From Treponema sp. (lineage in GTDB: Bacteria > Spirochaetota > Spirochaetia > Treponematales > Breznakiellaceae), in the NCBI GenBank assembly GCA_031276685.1, contig JAISMQ010000230.1, positions 1-6,230 on the forward strand: a DNA stretch of 6,230 bases, in the 5' to 3' direction. The notes under the pieces are model-generated. The model saw only the letters and a list, made by a program, of their open reading frames with translations. It searched no databases and had not been told where the DNA came from. A program made the translations under genes and the position numbers. This document shows positions 5,433-6,230 of this stretch, piece after piece; position 1 is the first letter of the stretch, and each line of letters begins with the position of its first letter.

Positions 5433-6230
5433 TTACAATATTATTATTTTCTCCATTTTATTTGCCGGAAAGTGTTTTTTAATATGATTTATTACACTCC
5501 TGCTATATTCAGGGCATTTATATTTTAATTTTTTTGATACCTGGTTTGTTACCTCTTGAAATAAATTACAACACGTTATCAATGAATCCCATACGGCGTC
5601 CATTGTGTCATTTTTATAGGTTTTTATTATCGTTTCCCACGTCTCATCGGCTATGTATTTATTTAAATATTTATACGCCTTCCCTACGCTTAACGAAAAA
5701 GATGTTTCTATGCCGACTTTCCATGAAACCATTACGAGCATTTGTTCTCTCATTAAATCCAAATGTTTTACGGCATACAGGAATTCATTTCTGCATAACC
5801 CTTTTGTTACATAAGTTGATAAATGCCAGAATTCATTACAGCAATTATCCAAAAAATCTTCTGACGGTTTCTTTACATGGAAATCAATATCAGACGGTTC
5901 ATTTATCAATGGGCAAATATTGTCTTTATCCAATAAAACTTTTAAAAGTGAATCGGCTTCCTCAAAATAATAGTTTAATTCAGCAAGAGGCACTAATGTT
6001 AAGTCCATTTTATTGCCATCCTCGAATGTCATTAAATAACTGAATTTATTACATTTACCCAGCCAGTCAGGCGGAAACATCGGCATCGCTTCCGGTTTTT
6101 GCATAATGACCCTTTTTCCAAAAACATCCAGCCAATTATCATTGTTTTTGTATTTTTCCATATTTTTTACGATAAAGGCAATATCAAAATCCTGGAATTC
6201 ATCTATGGGGACATTTTTATTCATTTTTGA
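5433..6230 (-). CDS. Aminoglycoside 6-adenylyltransferase, ANT(6)/AadE-like (5' partial)
   Basis: Cytosolic nucleotidyltransferase that in known members transfers AMP to the 6-hydroxyl of streptomycin, giving resistance. The gene runs off the window. The Met at 6224 is preceded in frame by Ser-Lys, and SKMNKN aligns with the GSRxNxN active-site stretch of ANT(6), so roughly 25-30 residues are missing. Counting from that Met: DEFQDFDI (8-15) holds the DxD metal pair D12/D14, KMDLTLVPL (72-80) gives the third acidic position D74, and DIDFHVKKPS (112-121) follows. CCNEFWHLSTYVTKGLCR (128-145) and SWKVGIETSFSLSVGK (167-182) are hallmark AadE segments. The C-terminus is complete (TAA at 5433-5435). 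Total length would be about 290 aa, normal for the family. At roughly 35% G+C against 60-75% in its neighbours, with AT-ending codons, it is very probably acquired, perhaps from a Firmicute. Actual substrate and activity are inferred from family only. Confidence 0.92.
   Translation of the reverse strand, partial: SKMNKNVPIDEFQDFDIAFIVKNMEKYKNNDNWLDVFGKRVIMQKPEAMPMFPPDWLGKCNKFSYLMTFEDGNKMDLTLVPLAELNYYFEEADSLLKVLLDKDNICPLINEPSDIDFHVKKPSEDFLDNCCNEFWHLSTYVTKGLCRNEFLYAVKHLDLMREQMLVMVSWKVGIETSFSLSVGKAYKYLNKYIADETWETIIKTYKNDTMDAVWDSLITCCNLFQEVTNQVSKKLKYKCPEYSRSVINHIKKHFPANKMEKIIIL

Noticed and set aside
6222..6224. ATG at 6224 as the ANT(6) start
   Set aside because: It falls in the middle of the GSRxN-type active-site stretch, with Ser-Lys in frame before it, so the gene continues outside the window.

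Overview
The window looks like chromosomal DNA of a GC-rich spirochaete, most likely a Treponema-like, possibly gut-associated lineage. That is an inference from the gene set: a spirochaete-type NHL-like lipoprotein, a bifunctional NAD(P)HX repair enzyme, two small proteins of treponemal flavour and an outer-membrane omptin. A database comparison would be needed to fix the taxon. Most of the window is about 60-75% G+C by sampled lines. The last ~800 bases (5433-6230) fall abruptly to roughly 35% and carry an aminoglycoside 6-adenylyltransferase, which points to horizontal acquisition.

Layout. (1) Positions 1-913, + strand: the 3' part of an omptin-family outer-membrane protease, cut by the window edge, with all four omptin catalytic residues recognisable. 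(2) Positions 5239 to 884, - strand: a tight five-gene cluster, read in transcription order as lipoprotein (GTG start) -> NAD(P)HX epimerase/dehydratase (10-nt overlap) -> 203-aa single-pass membrane protein (4-nt overlap) -> 136-aa multi-pass membrane protein (39-nt gap) -> MutT-like Nudix hydrolase (11-nt gap, true start 1321). The Nudix gene and the omptin gene converge and overlap tail to tail by 30 nt. (3) Positions 5240-5432: a 193-nt intergenic region rich in small inverted repeats, including a tandem 17-bp palindromic repeat whose stem differs between copies by a compensatory base-pair change. It also holds a weak terminator-like hairpin and a TTGACA box near the lipoprotein start. (4) Positions 5433-6230, - strand: ANT(6)-like gene, 5' end outside the window.

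How the parts may work together. The enzymatic members of the five-gene cluster are both 'house-cleaning' enzymes: NAD(P)HX repair and nucleotide-pool sanitation. They are translationally coupled to envelope proteins of unknown role, so co-expression is likely but a shared function is not demonstrated. The omptin would act at the cell surface, cleaving substrates at basic residues if it behaves like OmpT. The adenylyltransferase is an acquired streptomycin-resistance-type gene sitting upstream of, and co-oriented with, the housekeeping cluster. I do not see a complete, clearly new multi-gene system here. The most unusual sequence-level signal is the compensated tandem palindrome at 5343-5378.
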